A stretch of DNA of 64,000 bases from Nymphaea colorata (Eukaryota > Streptophyta > Magnoliopsida > Nymphaeales > Nymphaeaceae). The stretch is from NCBI RefSeq assembly GCF_008831285.2, contig NC_045149.1:22140535-22204534 (forward strand), in the 5' to 3' direction. Both the position numbers and the translations under genes were made by a program. The notes under the pieces were generated by a model. That model ran no database searches, had not been told where the DNA came from, and was given only the letters and a program-made list of their open reading frames with translations. Of the stretch, positions 40,708 to 52,908 are shown piece after piece. The number at the start of each line of letters is the position of its first letter. Within the stretch, counting starts at the first letter, position 1.

Positions 40708-41095
40708 TGCACACTCTTTAGGAGTTGGGTGCAAGAATACTCACGTGTTTGAGGAAAAAAAACACCATTTGGAGGCTAATTTAGTGTGTGGGAGACCAAT
40801 TTTGTGTTTAAAGTAAAGTTTTTTCACTGCTAAAATCGAAAAGACTTCGAATTTACCTTATATTATCTTTGGGAAAATATGGGTTGCATGACCATAATAA
40901 AGATAATATATGTGTGTGTGTGTATTTATTTATTAATGGTTATATGCACTAAAAGATATGATGATCATGCACAAAAGTACTGCTAGTTAGACATGTTTAA
41001 GTGGAGGACATATTTTTTGTTTTTGTAATTAATATCTGTGGGGCGAACCCCTTACATTTAAGTTGCTCTGATTGACGTAGAAGATGGTGGTCTTG
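40708..41095 (+). repeat. Direct repeat, downstream copy
   Basis: This is parallel to 37775-38085 inside EPSPS intron 3, including 'ggagttgggtgcaag', 'gggagaccaattttgtgttt', 'catgtttaagtggagga' and 'tttaagttgctctgattgac'. A (TG)n and AT-rich stretch near 40890-40970 is absent from the intron copy. Confidence 0.8.
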
Positions 41096-41755
41096 TGCAT
41101 TTAACTGCTTTACCAGCTTAGCTTCTTTGAGTTTTAGTTGTAGAATACATACGGAACAGAGCAATGCATTTAGCATATTTCGGTTAATTGGCTCAGTTAA
41201 GTTGAAAATGAAAATGATCAACTGACTCAATAAACTTAACATGGTTCACTTACGAATTTGGTAACTCATACGAAAGCTTGACAAGCCGTGAAGATGCACT
41301 AACACTATCAGAAACCCGACTGTTACAAGAAACAAGTATTTTAAAACTAGATTTGTTACTGAAACGAGTTATCTAACATGTTCCTTGTGTCGTGCAAATG
41401 GGCCACTAGATGGTCAACTGAGAGGGGAACCTACTTTGTCTAAGTGAGCTCATTTTTTATATTTTTCCATGGCCAAGCCGGGGTTAAGCAGCCTTCTACC
41501 AGACTATGCAAAAAGATGAACCCTGGGTGTCAAATTCTTAACCTCCTCCAACTCAAAAGTCTTAAGCAGACTCCATAGCCAGGTGTACGGTGCTCTTGTT
41601 GGCATGCAGCTGGAACATGCCTTCCAAATTCATTGGCCTTGATACTAGAGTTCTGAAATGGAACGACCAATTTTTTTACTTGGTCGTCCAACTCAATCTG
41701 CATGGTGTTTTAAGGCTACTCTATGGAACATGAAAATCATGGAAGAACACATTAC

Positions 41756-44605
41756 CTTCTCTTTTGCTCTTAGTGTGCCTGACTGAGATAATGCGACCAG
41801 TGGGGGCACAACTCCTTCCTGCAACACCAGGCTGGAGTAACTCTGGCTATTAATGCAAAGATGCAACAAGGCGGCAGCTGCAGTCTCTTTACCCCTTTGA
41901 GATCCAAACGCAACAACCTCTGCTAATGCTGGAATCCCACCCTCCTCGCAAATAGTTGATCGGCCTTCTGGGGTCATTGATAGATTTGCCAAAACGACAA
42001 AAGCTTTATCAATCATTCCTGCTTCTGGATCCATCACGAACTCCACGAGCAACTTGACAGCACCTGCCTGGATTATGCTTGCTTTGTTCTCATGAAAGAT
42101 GGATAGATTAAAGAGTGCAGTGGCTGCATCTTTCTTTCCTCTAAGGGTTCCTTTACCAAGAAGTTCAACCAACGGACAGATAGCGCCAGATCTCCCACTC
42201 TTGGCCTTGTATTCCTCCATAACTGAGAGGCTAAACAAAGTTGCAGCAGAGTTTTCTTTGGCTTCAGAATTTCTTGTTTTCAAGATATGAATGAGAGGTT
42301 CAATCACATATGCTTCAGCAATTCTACATTTGTTTTCATCATTTATCGACAAGTCCAGAAGTGCTGTCCCTGCATTTTCCTGTGTCTTTTTATCTTGAGA
42401 ATATAATAGAAAAACTAATGGAGCTATAGCTCCACATTCTGCAATCATTACCTGGCTTTCCATATTATACTTTGCCAAAAGCCGAAGCTCTTCTGCTGCT
42501 GCCGTTTGTGATCCAATTGATTGGCTATGAAGTTTCAATCAATTTTTTAAAATGTTCAACAGTTGTTGAAGCTGAGGCATCCTCACGTCTATAAGATGGA
42601 AGTGAAGATGCATGCTTTCGAGGAACAGTACTATCACCAGCCTGTGCCTGGTTTCCTGAATTATGCACTCGTCCAGGCAACCAAGTGGGGGAAACATGAC
42701 GGAAAGATGTAATTTCTCCAGGGGCCTCATTGCTATCGTACTTGCCTCAAAACCTGGTTGCTTCATTCGAATCTTCTGTACCCACTGCATGACTATACTC
42801 AATGCTAGAAATGGCACTTGACAGTGATCAGTCTGGCTATGGTCACTGGATTGGTCACATGATGAAAGGTTGCTGGGTTTACTTTCTGATACCACCATAC
42901 TTGGAATTCCTCATCGCATGCCATGACTCCCTTTCTTCTCTACGTAAAGGAGTTTCCATTTTGAAACGATAACAGTGCCATCTTTCTGAATTGACATGTT
43001 CCTAACTCTTTGAGAAATTGAACTGTGATCACTCAATACTTCATTGCTGCCAAGTACTGATTGGCTGTATACAGGGCCTCATCAGACCTAACACTCCTAT
43101 CGCGTGGAAGGGCTTTACTATCTCGAGAATCCAAGACTGTTGAAGGAACATTAGGGTATGAATGCTGGTGATCTACTGACATGAAGGAAGGGAGGAAAAG
43201 AACATTGTTCATCTCACACCAATTCAGAATAAGTCCCTTAACTGTGTCATTAGGAATGAGATCACAGTGAGCAAGTGATTGGCGTGTCTTCGGGCAAGTT
43301 CTTAAGCCATAGTCAAGCCACTTCTGAATGAATGCCCTTTCAAATGTTTGTCCGGAGGCCACAATAACTGGATTAATCATCAACTCGATTGATAATGGGC
43401 AGCAAAAATGTGCAGGAACTGCCCTGCCATCATTAAGTCTGGATTTATTCAAACTGATGCAACCAGGAATGTGGCTGACAAGGACAATAATCTGACCAAG
43501 ATAGTGCATGTCTGTTCTTTCTTTTGATAATTCAGCCTTCTCCTTTTCCTTCTCCAAAGCAACACTTTCCCTGAATAACTCCTGGTTAAATGCCAAACCA
43601 CGCAGTTCCACAATTTTCATCAAATTATCTGATCGGGGTCTGAGATTGTCTCTCTGATCTCTCAGAGCTTCGATGAATTCTGATGCTTGTCCCTGTTCCA
43701 TACATTGAAGTTCCTGCATACAGTGCTGACACAATTCGAATTCTATCAGATGCCATTTGTATGCAACCAGTCCTAAAGCTGTAAAAACCAGAAAAAATCA
43801 AAGTTGATAGAAGAGCATATGAAAAAAACAAACATTAATGATAATTCTATAATACCTCAATTGCAGGAGAGAGAAGCAATCTGTTCAGTACACAACAAAT
43901 TCCCACAAAACTTTTTTGAACCTTCATCACCACTGGCTCACTTCTGAAGACCTGGGCAAAAAACTTCCAAGAGCTACTTCATGATTTTGGGGACAAAAGC
44001 TAGCTTATGATGTAGAGAGGTTTCACAAACAAAGATACACTGAGACGTGAAGCTTTTTACATCTTTCTCTAATGAACTCATACAACTAGGCACATGTTTC
44101 TCGAATGCACCATCAGACGTTGCATACTGGAAGCAAGAACTGCAAGCATGCAGATGCTGTAAAGGGAAAAATAACCACCCAGCACCGGATACTGTACAAA
44201 GTTCACGATCTACCACCTCATGCTAAGAAAATGGAACAGTTAAGAAAATGATGGGTCAATTTTAGTTTATGGATGTGCTATGATGCAATCCTTTCACATG
44301 ATCATATGTTTATTCTCCTTTCTTATTAGCCATTCGGATCTCATCTTCATCTTCATTACTGCATTCAAGTATAAAGTTCTATTCTTCTCATGGGTGTGGG
44401 TGTGGTGTTCTACTCGACTCGGACACAGTGTCAGGTAAAGTCAATGGATTCAAGTCTATTTTTGCCCAAATATGGACCCAGTCAACCTTGAATTCAGTTC
44501 TGCCCCCTTTTTTGGGTTAAATAAAAACCAATGGGACTCTTACTCCTCTTCATTTTCACTTTGCAGGCCTGAGAATGCTCCTTTGAGTGCTTTTATAGCA
44601 CATCC

Positions 44606-44676
<71 letters not shown>

Positions 44677-45890
44677 TGTGTGTGTAGTATTTCTATCTTA
44701 TAATTTTTTTTCAAAAAATAACTTCATTCTGTCAGCCAAATGAATGTTTCATTGAATGCAAGTATTTGTAATGTACTTTTTCCTGTTTCCTGAAGAAAAC
44801 AGAGTTGCGAATTGTGGTGCTGTTTTTTCAACCTTTTATTTTCTGCACTGCTCTGACTGTGTTGATTTTCTCATTTTCCATAATGCAAATTATCCTATTG
44901 TTGAATGATGCATTTAAGCTTTTTAATTGGTTTATCTAAGAAAAACTTAGAAAACAAGACAAAGAATGAAGATAAGAGGTTTAACTAGCCTAAAAAAATA
45001 TATGATACCTTCCAATATAATAAGCTGCAAAGCTCCTCCCCGTCCCACCTGTCTCTCTCTCTCTTTTGGAGCCCATCATATTACAAATGACATTCATTGT
45101 TCATGTTACATTTGATGACCAGACAGTAACTGAAAGTTGGTTATTCATGTTGTATTTGATGACCAGACACTAACTGAAAGCTAAGAGTGACAACTCTAAC
45201 GATCTCCTGGGGTAAGAATAGGAATGACGCCCAAATCCAGTTTGCACATGTAACAAGAATTACCCCAGTACCACATCAAATGTTACAAGTCTTGGATACA
45301 ACCATTGAACAAAAAGTAAGGGGTTTAACCAAAGATGTGATATGGGAAAAAACAAACAATGGTAACTACATGAGGTGTTTATGCAGTGAATGGGATTACT
45401 TCGAAGGAATGTACATAAACCGAATGCAGTTGACACAACATTCGAGGCACTTCACTTTTTAAAGGAATAAACAGATGATGGCAATGGCAGCAACTCATCA
45501 GTGATTTTCTCGGCAATGTTAGCATAACACACACAATTTTCTGAAACATATAGTTATTCAAGAAACACTTTCCGTACTGGGAAGCATTATACTAGAAGCA
45601 AGCTCCAGGTTGGCAAGCATAAAGCAAGTGAAATGGGACATACATTTAATATCTTACTCATTTTGGGATTCCAGTTTTCAATGACATCCCTGGCCTCATT
45701 AACCACCAAATCCAATTCCTTAAATTCCACAAGTATCTCCTCTTAGTGTACGTTGAACTCAATGGCCTCATCAAGCATTGGCCTCAAAAGCTTCAGATGT
45801 CAACTATATTTCTGTAGTCTTTCTGAAGTGGATCTAGTTTCATCATGGTCTGTCAGGCAACTAAATGAATATATCTAGAAATACTGTTGG
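41756..45890 (-). pseudogene. UND/U-box/ARM-repeat E3 ubiquitin ligase, decayed
   Basis: Right to left: an N-terminal exon at about 45890-45658 ('KLLRPMLDEAIEF', then an in-frame TAA, then 'VVNEARDVIENWNPKM'); an exon at about 43953-43857 ('VFRSEPVVMKVQKS'); and the U-box exon from 43778 ('FCCPLSIELMINPVIVASGQ', 'CPKTRQSLAH'). Stops or frame changes follow near 43033, 42915, 42755 and 42535. The ARM repeats then run openly at about 42530-41756 ('NAGTALLDLSINDENK', 'ENSAATLFSLSV', 'GKKDAATALFNLSI') to 'GTLRAKEK' and a donor. The usual last exon was not found. Intact relatives (plant PUB-ARM family) ubiquitinate receptor kinases and other targets. Five or more lesions argue for a pseudogene rather than sequence error. 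Confidence 0.82.
44608..44685. repeat. (CT)n(GT)n compound microsatellite
   Basis: About 25 CT units are followed directly by about 13 GT units. It lies in an intron-like part of the ligase pseudogene. Confidence 0.95.
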
Positions 45891-48800
45891 CTAGAGCTTC
45901 ACCAGTCATATTTCCCATCAGACCTGTTCCAAAGAAGCAACATGACAGTAGTCGCTGGACAATATCAGAACAACCTTATGATTGAAGAAACAATGCAAAT
46001 GCATGCAACTAATCATGCACATGCACCACCATGAATGCATGCATGTGTTAAAGCACAACTTCATGCAGATAGTTTCTGAAACAGCTCATTCAAAAGATCT
46101 TAAGATAAAAATTACTATACATGTTTGTGCCACTTGAACAGTCATAGTAGACAGATCACCTGAATCAGATTAAACCCATAGTTTCTTAAAATTAGTAAAA
46201 CAAAAAAAAAACACAATTGAAACTTCTATTGCTTTATGCAGGCTCATTATTACATCACCCTCTTTAGCTTGAAAGCTTTTCTTTTGAGCATAAGAAAGAT
46301 TTGCTGACACCAACTAAATCTTCGAAGTTTAATTTTCAAAAGTGTCGGGCTTATCAAATATCAAACCTTTCAACATTAACAAGATTGACGTTCACGCTTT
46401 TTATCCAGATAATAGATTATATCTTGAATTTAATTTAAGCTAGCAATTTATGAGCAAAATACTGCAGTTCTGCTTTCCAAAACCTTCGTTCCGGGTATAC
46501 GATAGATCTACATCATTTAACAAAATTTTCAAATTTTAATCAACTCTCTCAAACTCATCAAGAACCAGACCCTCCAACACCATCAAGACAACTCAAATGT
46601 TTGCCTGTACTTTTCAAACCACTTCATGGCTAGTCACGCCAATCGACATAAATAATCAGGTAAATATTATTGATCGACTTCTTCATGCACAGCTAGTTAT
46701 AGTTAAGAAGGATAAAAGGATAAGGATTGAGGTAGCTTGACGCAAGGCAAGTAAACCATGAAGGCAAAAACACAAGTAATTAGGAGTCATTGGAGCAATT
46801 TACAATCATCCCCGAAAACATTGCTTAGTCAAATGAATGGACAACGTTTCGCATACACCACAGTGGAAGACATCGATGATTACTGTAAAAAGCCCATCTA
46901 ATCGTTGGCGAGTCCCAAAAATAAGACTAAAAGTCTCGTGTTGTGAAAATGTACAAACCACCAATCCATCTTTCTCATTCATTGTTCAAAACCATCTACA
47001 TAGCATAACTCCCAAAAATATTACTCGTTCTTGATTGTGTTTTTTTTCGGCCCCCATCGTTTTATGGAGGGCGTTCGCCAGTTCAGTGTCTTCAATGAGT
47101 TCTCCAAGAAAGTGAAAGGAGAAGCCAAGAGGTAACTGTTTTGTCCTTATTCCTCAATACGTATCATTCTTTTTGGATTGGGAAATTAGCTTCTTTTATG
47201 TGTTTTTGTTCTATATGGTCGATGGGGTGTTTTGGGCATTTGTCTATTAGCTTGGTGGAGAATGAAGATTATTGTTTTACAGGACTCCATTTTTATGCTT
47301 GTATGTTTCAACCTCTATTTTGTGCATCTACTTGCTAATCCTTGTTATTTTCATTCGCTTTGATTGCCAGTGGAAGTTGGCACTCGATTGGGCGGCCTAT
47401 GGTTCTTAGCATAACGACGTTTGTCGCCTTTTCTTTTGTTTATTATTCGTCATTTCTGCTCATCATCAATAAGTTTTTATCTAATCGATATTCTTGAAGT
47501 TGGTTGCTCTTCCAAAAAGGGAGAAATGGAGCTTCTTGGTCACTACGTGAAACTGATTTTAGTTGGCCATTTAGTTATTTGTATTGAATCAACTTACGAT
47601 TGCAAAATATCAAGTTCAGCTAAGCCATCTATACCAGCAGAATTACTCGGTTAGGCATGTCCATATTATGTTATCTGTTCTGTATTACTGTAGTCTAACT
47701 TGTTTTTAGTTTCCTCATTGTGGCAAAGTGCTGTTGCAGAGCAAGTTGGTGGGTTATGTGCTCTTCTCCATAATCTTTTTATTATTTGAAGAATGCTGTG
47801 ATGCATTCACTTTTTCATGCTTATTCCTGCTAAATTGCTAATGTATTACTCTGTACAAATGCTTGGTTCTCCACCAAACCGCCAGCCGTGTTTTCAATTT
47901 GCTTACCTTTTTGCAAATTTCTTCCAAACAGAAATTCTATTTCCATATCGCTAGAGGAATTGTGCAAGTGGTTTTCCACATAGTGACTGAATATTTTTTT
48001 GTTATTTTTTGGCATGGAAGCGACTTTTGTGGATGAGGCTGGCTTATTACATCACAAGATGATAATGAAGTTGTGAAAATGTTCAATGTCAATACATATA
48101 AAATGAAAACACTCTCGACTCTCATTCATAATCTTCATCATATTCATTCTCATCCTCATCTCCATCTTCTTCTTCATCTTCATCTTCTTGATTTAAAAAA
48201 CCCCTTTTCTCCCAATGGGAATCAGTCATCCACACACAAATCCATGGTTTAATCAATGATTTCAAGGTGAAAATCAATAATTTCCCTCCAAGGCGGCACA
48301 ATCTCTAAGGTAGAAATGAAGAATGGGTGGGTTTTTATAATGGAAACTTAAAAAAAGGGGGTTTGGGCCCCCATTTTTTTGAAATCAGCCTGTATCATAC
48401 GTATCGTACGATACTTGTACGATACACCCCCTATTTACGATACATGAGGTATATTATATCGTATTTTGTAAATGATACGATACGTTGATACAGTCTCGTA
48501 TTGTACGATACGTACAACACTGCCTACGAGAATGAATGACATTCGTCTCAAGTACAACATGCTGCATAATTTTTAACCTTAAAGGGCTTCTTATATTTCT
48601 TCATTTTCCTGTACTAAGGAAATGTAGTTCTGGTTCCTTTCTTGTTGATGTTCACTTTACTGAATCTCTGGAAATTTGGTCACAATGGATTATTTTATGG
48701 AGTTTTATATGGATTTAAATTCTTTGTTGTATGAAGGAAATCATATATTAATAAAAGATTTCTCTAATTCTTAGTTGTGTCCTCTCAAGAAGGGGAATAG

Positions 48801-49236
48801 GTGCTTGTAGATATTGGTGTTGTCTAGTATGCCATGATAGTATATCCTGTATCTTGGCAGAATTTTCTTGCTTTAAGATTCAAAATTTCAAACCATTACA
48901 AAAGGTTCTGTTTCTTCCTCTCAAGGAGGATAAGATAAGTGATGCTCATTGTGACTTTCTGGCTGTAGATTCATTGGTTTAGGCGTGGGTGGTGTTTTTC
49001 CAATAAGTTATTTATTTTGTTAGTATTTATATAGGATAAAACTCCATATACCCATTTTCTTTCTTATTTTGTTTGTCTACTTGTTACTTCTATCTTTCGC
49101 AGGTTTACTATTTATTCTCTATATCACAGAATGCAACCTCCTAATATTGCTCATCACAAGCTTCACACTTTTGGCATTCTCAATCATCACCAGTGCTTGC
49201 TTTCTGCCATGTGTTCATGTTGCTATCCTGTTGAAA
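45891..49236. other. Mostly non-coding stretch with possible orphan exons
   Basis: AT-rich sequence without a recognised gene. An exon-like start lies at 47064-47131 and an exon-like block at 49103-49235 (see separate entry). A 'cgtatcgtacgatac' type low-complexity repeat lies at about 48390-48520 and a 'cttcatcttcatctt' tract at 48140-48190. Confidence 0.45.
47064..47131 (+). other. Possible orphan first exon
   Basis: An ATG opens a short frame, MEGVRQFSVFNEFSKKVKGE and three more residues, ending at a good donor (AG|GTAACT). The amphipathic sequence looks protein-like. A possible phase-compatible partner is 49103-49235 (acceptor 'tttcgcag', donor-like CTG|GTATGAG at its end), which stops exactly where an LTR-like fragment begins. 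I do not recognise the family and no complete gene can be built. Confidence 0.25.
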
Positions 49237-49402
49237 AACTGGTATGAGCAATTGAGACGGATCGTCTCGATATTTCCTTTCAAGTTTTGTTTTTGTTTTT
49301 GTGTGTATGTCTCGGTTCAAGACGTTAAAGAACCAAGACAATGTTAACACTATTTAAACTCTTTGTTAAGGGATAAAGCCTAAGCTTTTGGAATGTTAAT
49401 AC
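49237..49402 (+). mobile_element. LTR-like fragment C
   Basis: It starts TGAGCAATTGAGACGGATCG and follows the first about 165 bp of the LTR-like repeats at 52909 and 55150. After 'gagtttgatc' similarity ends. The stem 'gtctcggttc..gaaccaagac' is present with one mismatch. Confidence 0.65.
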
Positions 49403-49689
49403 ATGTTTGAGTTTGATCCATGAATTGGGCCAAGATTGAGCTTCTTGATACAACATTTCTTTTGCTCAAAGGTTCCTTCCGTTGCTATCTTCGTGTGTAT
49501 TCCCTTTTTGTTGTTTTTGCATTTGACTAGTGGAATTGTGATTTCGGTTCTTTGAGTAAAGGCTGGTTATGATCATGGTTGCTCTGACCTCTTCTCTTCC
49601 TTCTAACCAACTTTGAATTGGCTTGCGAAGACAAGAGTAGCAAGGTTCAATTTCAAAAAAGAGAAAAGTAGGACCATGTGAGACTGGTC

Positions 49690-50302
49690 AAGGGTCCATC
49701 CATCTGCCATCACCGTCTATTCGCAATGACGGTCCTTTTAAAAAAAAAAAGTTTAATTTAAAAAGGGTGCATTAGTCCTTTTTTTAATTGTTATAATATT
49801 TTTGAAGGGAGACTACAATTTGAGAAAATATGTCAAAAAGTTTATGGAAGAGTCCTGTTGTTATTCAAAACTTACACTGTAGTTTGTTATTCCTCAGTTG
49901 TTTGTAATTTTGTGTATTCAACCTACCTTATCGTCATCCTACGTATATTAGTCTCTATCATTCTCCTCCCTCATACACCAGAGAGGAAAGTCAGCCACCA
50001 CCCCTGCCTTTGATTGCCGCAGTATGAGAGGAGGACAGTGCTATGGCTTCGTTGCATTCCGCATTGCCGGCAAAAAATGCGGCGCAATCCCGCCACGAAG
50101 CGATAAAGAGCGCCTACCTCTGGTCGAGGTATTCCGGAGCACCAGCGACGGCTCTTCTGTTGGAGGGATGCAGAAGGAGAAGGCTCTCCTTCATGTTGAT
50201 GAAGACATAGACATGCAAAGGACAATAGTAGAAGGTCGTAGTAATCAGTTCCTGATGGCAAAGAATTCGGCAAGAAAGGTTGAACTTTTCTTGGGACATG
50301 CC
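49690..50302 (+). pseudogene. EPSPS fragment: promoter, leader, exon-1 part fused to exon-2 part
   Basis: Upstream and leader words of the intact gene are followed by an exon-1 copy from an ATG at 50043 ('ATGGCTTCGTTGCATTCC'). Near 50190 exon 1 stops inside its coding part ('aaggctctccttca') and continues inside exon 2 ('gttgatgaagacatagacat'), so both exon ends and intron 1 are deleted. It ends at 50302 in 'cttgggacatg', where the Gly-Asn-Ala coding segment begins. The frame is broken. Confidence 0.85.
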
Positions 50303-50640
50303 TCATCACCCATGCTATGTATATCCGTCTTTATCCTTCTCCTCTCTCATACACCCGAGAGGAAAGTCAGCCACCACCTTTGTCTTCGGTTATCGCAGTC
50401 TGAGATGATGACAGTGCTATGGCTTCGTTGCATTCGGCATCACCGGCAAAAACGCAGCACAATCCCACCATGTGGTGATAAAGAGCGCCTACCTCTGGTC
50501 CATGTATTCTGTAGTACCTGCGAAGGTTCTTCTGTTGGAGGGATGCATAAGGAGAAGGCCCTCCTTCAAAGGAGGGTTGGCTTTTCAGATCAAGGTTGTT
50601 GCTGCCACGGAGAAAAAGGAGGATGAGCTGGCTGGTCAAA
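50303..50640 (+). pseudogene. EPSPS fragment: leader and exon 1, second copy
   Basis: Leader-like sequence ('cctcatcacccatgctatgt') starts directly at the end of the preceding exon-2 piece. An exon-1 copy follows from an ATG at 50419 through 'ttggcttttcagatcaagg' to about 50634, near the start of the mature-enzyme region. The same exon-2/leader junction occurs at 54068, so a whole unit was duplicated. Confidence 0.85.
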
Positions 50641-51190
50641 CCGGCGAGCACCACTTCCTACAGCCATAGTTCACCCTGTGTTTTACGTATCACGACTGAA
50701 GCCGTATCGTTGATTGTTGCCAGAGCAAGAAGAATCCATACCAGATCAGCAGCTTAGGCCCTACCATATATTAAGAAACACATATATAACAAGATAAGGA
50801 TAGGCAATGCTGAGATACTGGTAGAATGGGAAGGTGTCGATAGTAGGACTTCTTGGGAGCTTTACGATAATGTTATCCTCTGGTTTCCAGAAGCACGAGC
50901 TTTGACACAAGCTCGATCTCAAGAGGGTGGATCTGATACGACCCTACATAGCCCTATGGTGAGGCTGCCGAGAGTAGTCGAACCCAACTGTTCACTCCCG
51001 CGACATGTGATATGTGCATTGTGGAGGACAGATGAGCATCAAAGGAGGTTAAGACAGATGAGCATCAAAGGAGGTTAAGGGATGGGCAGATTCAGTTAAA
51101 AGGCAGCATTCAGGAGATTACTAAAACTGTCAGAACACAAAAGAGGACCTAGACCCGGCAGAGACTCAGCCCACTGAGTGTAGTATCCGA
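50640..51190 (+). mobile_element. Ty3/gypsy integrase chromodomain tail, copy a
   Basis: This parallels the open chromodomain at 54480-54766 ('gagatactggtagaatggga', 'tgggagctttacgataatgt') but carries stops. A local tandem duplication of 'gatgagcatcaaaggaggtt' lies at about 51023-51078. Downstream text equals the stretch that precedes the LTR-like repeats. Confidence 0.65.
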
Positions 51191-51317
51191 CCCTAGTTAA
51201 TCAAAGGCAGCCTAGGGCAAGCTAGGCAAGTTCCCAGGCTGAACCCGACCAGGTGAGGCCGTGCTACCATTGGAAGACTGAGTCGCAGCACCCAGACAAG
51301 TCCCCCTTCGGACCAGA

Positions 51318-51720
51318 CAAGTTCTCTAGATTTGTCCCTTAACCTCCTTGATGTTCATCTGTCCTCCACAATGTACATCTCACATGTCGCATGTGTAAAT
51401 AGTTTGGTTTTGCTACTCTCGGCGGTCTCGCCGGCTATCCTCGGCGTAGGGTTAGGTAGGAGCATAAGATCCACCCTCTTGAGATAGAGCATGTCCCAAA
51501 GTTTTTGCTTCAAGAAACCAGATGATAACATTATCGTAAAGCTCTCAAAAGGTCCCACCGTCGACACCCTCTCATTCTACCAGTATCTCATGCCTTGCAT
51601 GTCATTCTCTTGTTACGTATGTGTGTCTTAATATGTGTTAGGGCCTAGGCCACTGATCAGGTATAGACTCTTCTTACTCTGGCAACACCAAATAATATGG
51701 TTTCAGTAGTGATATGAGAA
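51318..51720 (-). mobile_element. Chromodomain tail, copy b (inverted)
   Basis: It reads on the minus strand from 'ggtgttgccagagtaagaag' through the chromodomain to 'aaatctagagaacttg'. It is the inverted partner of 51930-52312, forming arms of about 400 bp with a spacer of about 200 bp. Confidence 0.75.
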
Positions 51721-51771
51721 ACATGAAGTGAAATAAAGCTATAGAAGGTAGTCTTAGTCGGGATTGATGCA

Positions 51772-51860
51772 GAAGGAGAAGACCCTCCTTCAAAGGAGGT
51801 TTGTCTTTCCAGATCAAGTTCATCGTTGCCACAAAGAAAAATGAGGATGAGTGGTTGGGC
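51772..51860 (+). pseudogene. EPSPS exon-1 fragment
   Basis: The segment 'agaccctccttcaaa' to 'aaatgaggatgagtgg' matches exon 1 near 34860-34930 (residues of about 50-72). It sits in the spacer of the inverted chromodomain pair and leads into the same text as the fragments at 50640 and 54410. Confidence 0.75.
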
Positions 51861-51929
51861 ATAACGGTTATAACTACCTCCAACAGCCTTAGTCCACCCC
51901 GTGTTTCACGTATCACGACTAAATTATCA

Positions 51930-52312
51930 TTATTTGTTGTAGCCAGAGCAAGAATAGTCTATATCTGATCAACTGCTTAGGCCCTACCGCATATTAAGAC
52001 ACAGATACGTAACAAGAGAATGACATGCAAGACATGAGATACTGGTAGAATGGGAGGGTGTCGATGGTGAGACCTCTTGGGAGCTTTACAATAATGTTAT
52101 CATTCGGTTTCTAGAAGCACAGGCTTTGGGACATGCTCGATCTCAAGAGGGTGGATCTTATGCTCCTACCTAGCCCTATGCCGAGGAAAGTAGGAGAGGC
52201 CACCGAGAGTAATGGAACCCAACTATTTACACCTGCGACATGTGAGATGTAGATTGTGGAGGACAGAAGAGCATCAAAGGAGATTAAGGGATAAATCTGG
52301 AGAACTTTGTCT
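51930..52312 (+). mobile_element. Chromodomain tail, copy c (direct)
   Basis: It contains 'gagatactggtagaatggga', 'tgggagctttacaataatgt' and 'aagcacaggctttgggacat', ending in 'aaatctggagaactttgtct', which is also the end of the inverted copy b. Confidence 0.75.
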
Positions 52313-52514
52313 CTAAATCTCTCTCAGTGGTGGCAAAGCTGAAACCAGCAACGAATAAACTATTCTCATATTTCCCCACTTCAGTAGTCCGATTTGAAGG
52401 AGGTGACCAAGGTCTCCTCCTTGGAGGATCGGCGGTGAGAATGATAAGCTGATCGAAGAGACCTCCTCATTGGAAAGTATCTCCTCCTGACAAATCAAAC
52501 AAACAAACCAAATC

Positions 52515-52908
52515 AAACTTTGGGACATGTTACATCTCAGGAGGATGAATCTCATATGGTCTTACCTAGCCCTACACCGAGGACAGCCGGCGAGGATGTT
52601 GGGAGTAGCCAAGCCCAACTATTTACACATGCGACATGTGAGATGTGCATTATGGAGGACAGAGGAGTATCAAAGGAGGTTAAGAGACAGGTGGATTCAG
52701 TTAAAGGACGGCATTCAGGAGTACTCAAACGACCTAGACCCGGCAGAAACTGAGCCCACCGAGTGAAGTGTCTGACCCAAGTTAATCAAGGCAACATAGG
52801 CAAGTTCCCAGGTTGAACCCGACCGGGTGAGGCCGCGCTACCATTGGAAGACCGAGTCTGGGCGTCACCCAGACAAGTCCCCCTCAAACTCACAAATTCT
52901 GAGACGTT
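52515..52908 (+). mobile_element. Retroelement 3' internal region, copy d
   Basis: It starts within the text after the chromodomain ('gggacatgttacatctcagg') and continues through 'gaggccgcgctaccattgga' to the LTR-like repeat at 52909. The chromodomain itself is missing. Confidence 0.6.
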
